In this document: piece after piece, positions 21,970 to 22,566 of the stretch | How positions within the stretch are numbered: the first letter of the stretch is position 1 | How the letters are laid out: each line of letters begins with the position of its first letter | Assembly: GCA_021818125.1 (NCBI GenBank) | Contig: JAKAFG010000008.1 | Location: 1 to 22,566, forward strand | DNA length: 22,566 nucleotides | Direction of reading: 5' to 3' | Origin: Pseudomonadota bacterium | GTDB lineage: Bacteria; Pseudomonadota; Gammaproteobacteria; Acidithiobacillales; Acidithiobacillaceae | The notes under the pieces: model-generated | The model's input: the letters and a program-made list of their open reading frames with translations, nothing else | Database searches by the model: none | Told to the model about the DNA's origin: nothing | Translations under genes and position numbers: made by a program

Positions 21970-22566
21970 ATGAACGCCGTAATACAAAGCTCAGCACACC
22001 CGCTGGTGGTGCTGGAGCGGAACACATTGATTGCCAACGCCTTGCTTGATCGATTGTCTGCCTATACCGGGTCGATATTTCGGGTCAGTGACCTGCATCG
22101 TTGCAAGATCGCCTTGAGCGCGCAGCGACTCACCCCAGTTCTCTTTCTCGCCGGCAAGCCGCTGGAAAGCCGTTGGGCCGACTGGAAAGCGCAAGTCAGG
22201 TGGGCTACCCACGCTTCCTGCCCTGTAACGGCTATAGATTTATCCAAGGGCTCTGCTGCGCCTGCTTTCCTGAAATCTCAGATTATCGAGGACATGGTGG
22301 ACCTCGACGACCCCTCTGTGGATGTCGCTCACCACGTTGAAAGGCTCATCCAGCAGACTGCTATCACGACGCTCGCCTATGGTCCACTGCAGATCGATCA
22401 ATCCCGCAAGACATTAAGTAGCGCGGGACGCTCTGTCGCCATAAAAGACGCGCTGTTTGAGTTAATGGTTTTATTTTGGAGCCATCCCCAGTGTGTCTTG
22501 TCACTGAAACTCTTGCAGAAAACTTTGGCCGCAGCGGAGTCAACATCTGCCATCGATGCTTGCATG
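21970..22566 (+). CDS. Second atypical receiver/winged-helix regulator, 5' part (truncated by window end)
   Basis: The frame from ATG 21970 stays open to the last base, giving 199 codons of a longer gene. AGAGGT lies about seven bases upstream. The N-terminal part (about 8-130) has receiver-like spacing (HPLVVLERNTLIANALLDRL, then TPVLFLAGKPLESR) but no acidic pair and no clear phospho-Asp. From about 137, YGPLQIDQSRKTLSSAGRSV followed by IKDALFELMVLFWSHPQCVL matches the start of an OmpR/PhoB winged-helix domain ('GxLxLDxxxRxLxxxGxxVxLTxxEFxLLxxLxxHPGxV'). The recognition helix lies beyond the window. It is a distant paralogue of the upstream regulator, with a similar repeat-containing promoter. 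Whether it binds DNA cannot be judged from this part. Confidence 0.7.
   Translation, partial: MNAVIQSSAHPLVVLERNTLIANALLDRLSAYTGSIFRVSDLHRCKIALSAQRLTPVLFLAGKPLESRWADWKAQVRWATHASCPVTAIDLSKGSAAPAFLKSQIIEDMVDLDDPSVDVAHHVERLIQQTAITTLAYGPLQIDQSRKTLSSAGRSVAIKDALFELMVLFWSHPQCVLSLKLLQKTLAAAESTSAIDACM

Overview
The window reads as a chromosomal segment of a Gram-negative proteobacterium with moderately high GC. The protein sequences look most like Acidithiobacillus (Acidithiobacillia). That assignment rests on recalled protein similarity, not on a marker gene, so it is an inference. No rRNA, tRNA, CRISPR array or insertion sequence was seen. Most of the window is ordinary, tightly packed chromosome.

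Left part (1-5062, + strand). The 3' end of an outer-membrane beta-barrel protein is followed by glnK-amtB (ammonium sensing and uptake) and a clear intrinsic terminator. Next comes a GAF-GGDEF-EAL cyclic-di-GMP protein, coupled by an ATGA overlap to a class I glutamine amidotransferase.

Middle part (5067-11345). A COG2229-type small GTPase and a DUF3568-like lipoprotein lie on the - strand. Divergent from them are a glycine-zipper lipoprotein and an RlpA-like lipoprotein that lacks two conserved active-site residues. A Kch-type potassium channel is coupled through a TTGA overlap to a 'superinfection immunity' family membrane protein. A YnfM-like MFS exporter is flanked by two gene scars: a LysR-regulator fragment beyond its 3' end and a glyoxalase (VOC) C-terminal fragment overlapping its start codon.

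Housekeeping block (11453-16381, - strand). The order nadD-rsfS-rlmH-DUF4398 lipoprotein-OmpA-like protein-maf-rng looks like one operon, with four-base overlaps or very short gaps at most junctions. Upstream is a lipoprotein DsbG-like thiol-disulfide protein (-), divergent from msrA-msrB (+); together these form a protein thiol and methionine repair cluster. It is followed by frmA-frmB, the glutathione-dependent formaldehyde oxidation pair.

Right end (20682-22566, + strand). This is the most unusual part. Two consecutive genes encode OmpR/PhoB-type winged-helix proteins with degenerate receiver domains; the second runs off the window and has no stop codon here. Each is preceded by an array of 11-bp-phased direct repeats resembling PhoB-binding (pho box) half-sites: four units before the first gene and five before the second. 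In both, a -10-like hexamer begins exactly 10 nt after the last half-site. A 42-codon leader ORF with a strong ribosome-binding site overlaps the start of the first regulator. I infer a self- or cross-regulated pair of phosphorylation-independent regulators, possibly wired into the phosphate regulon.
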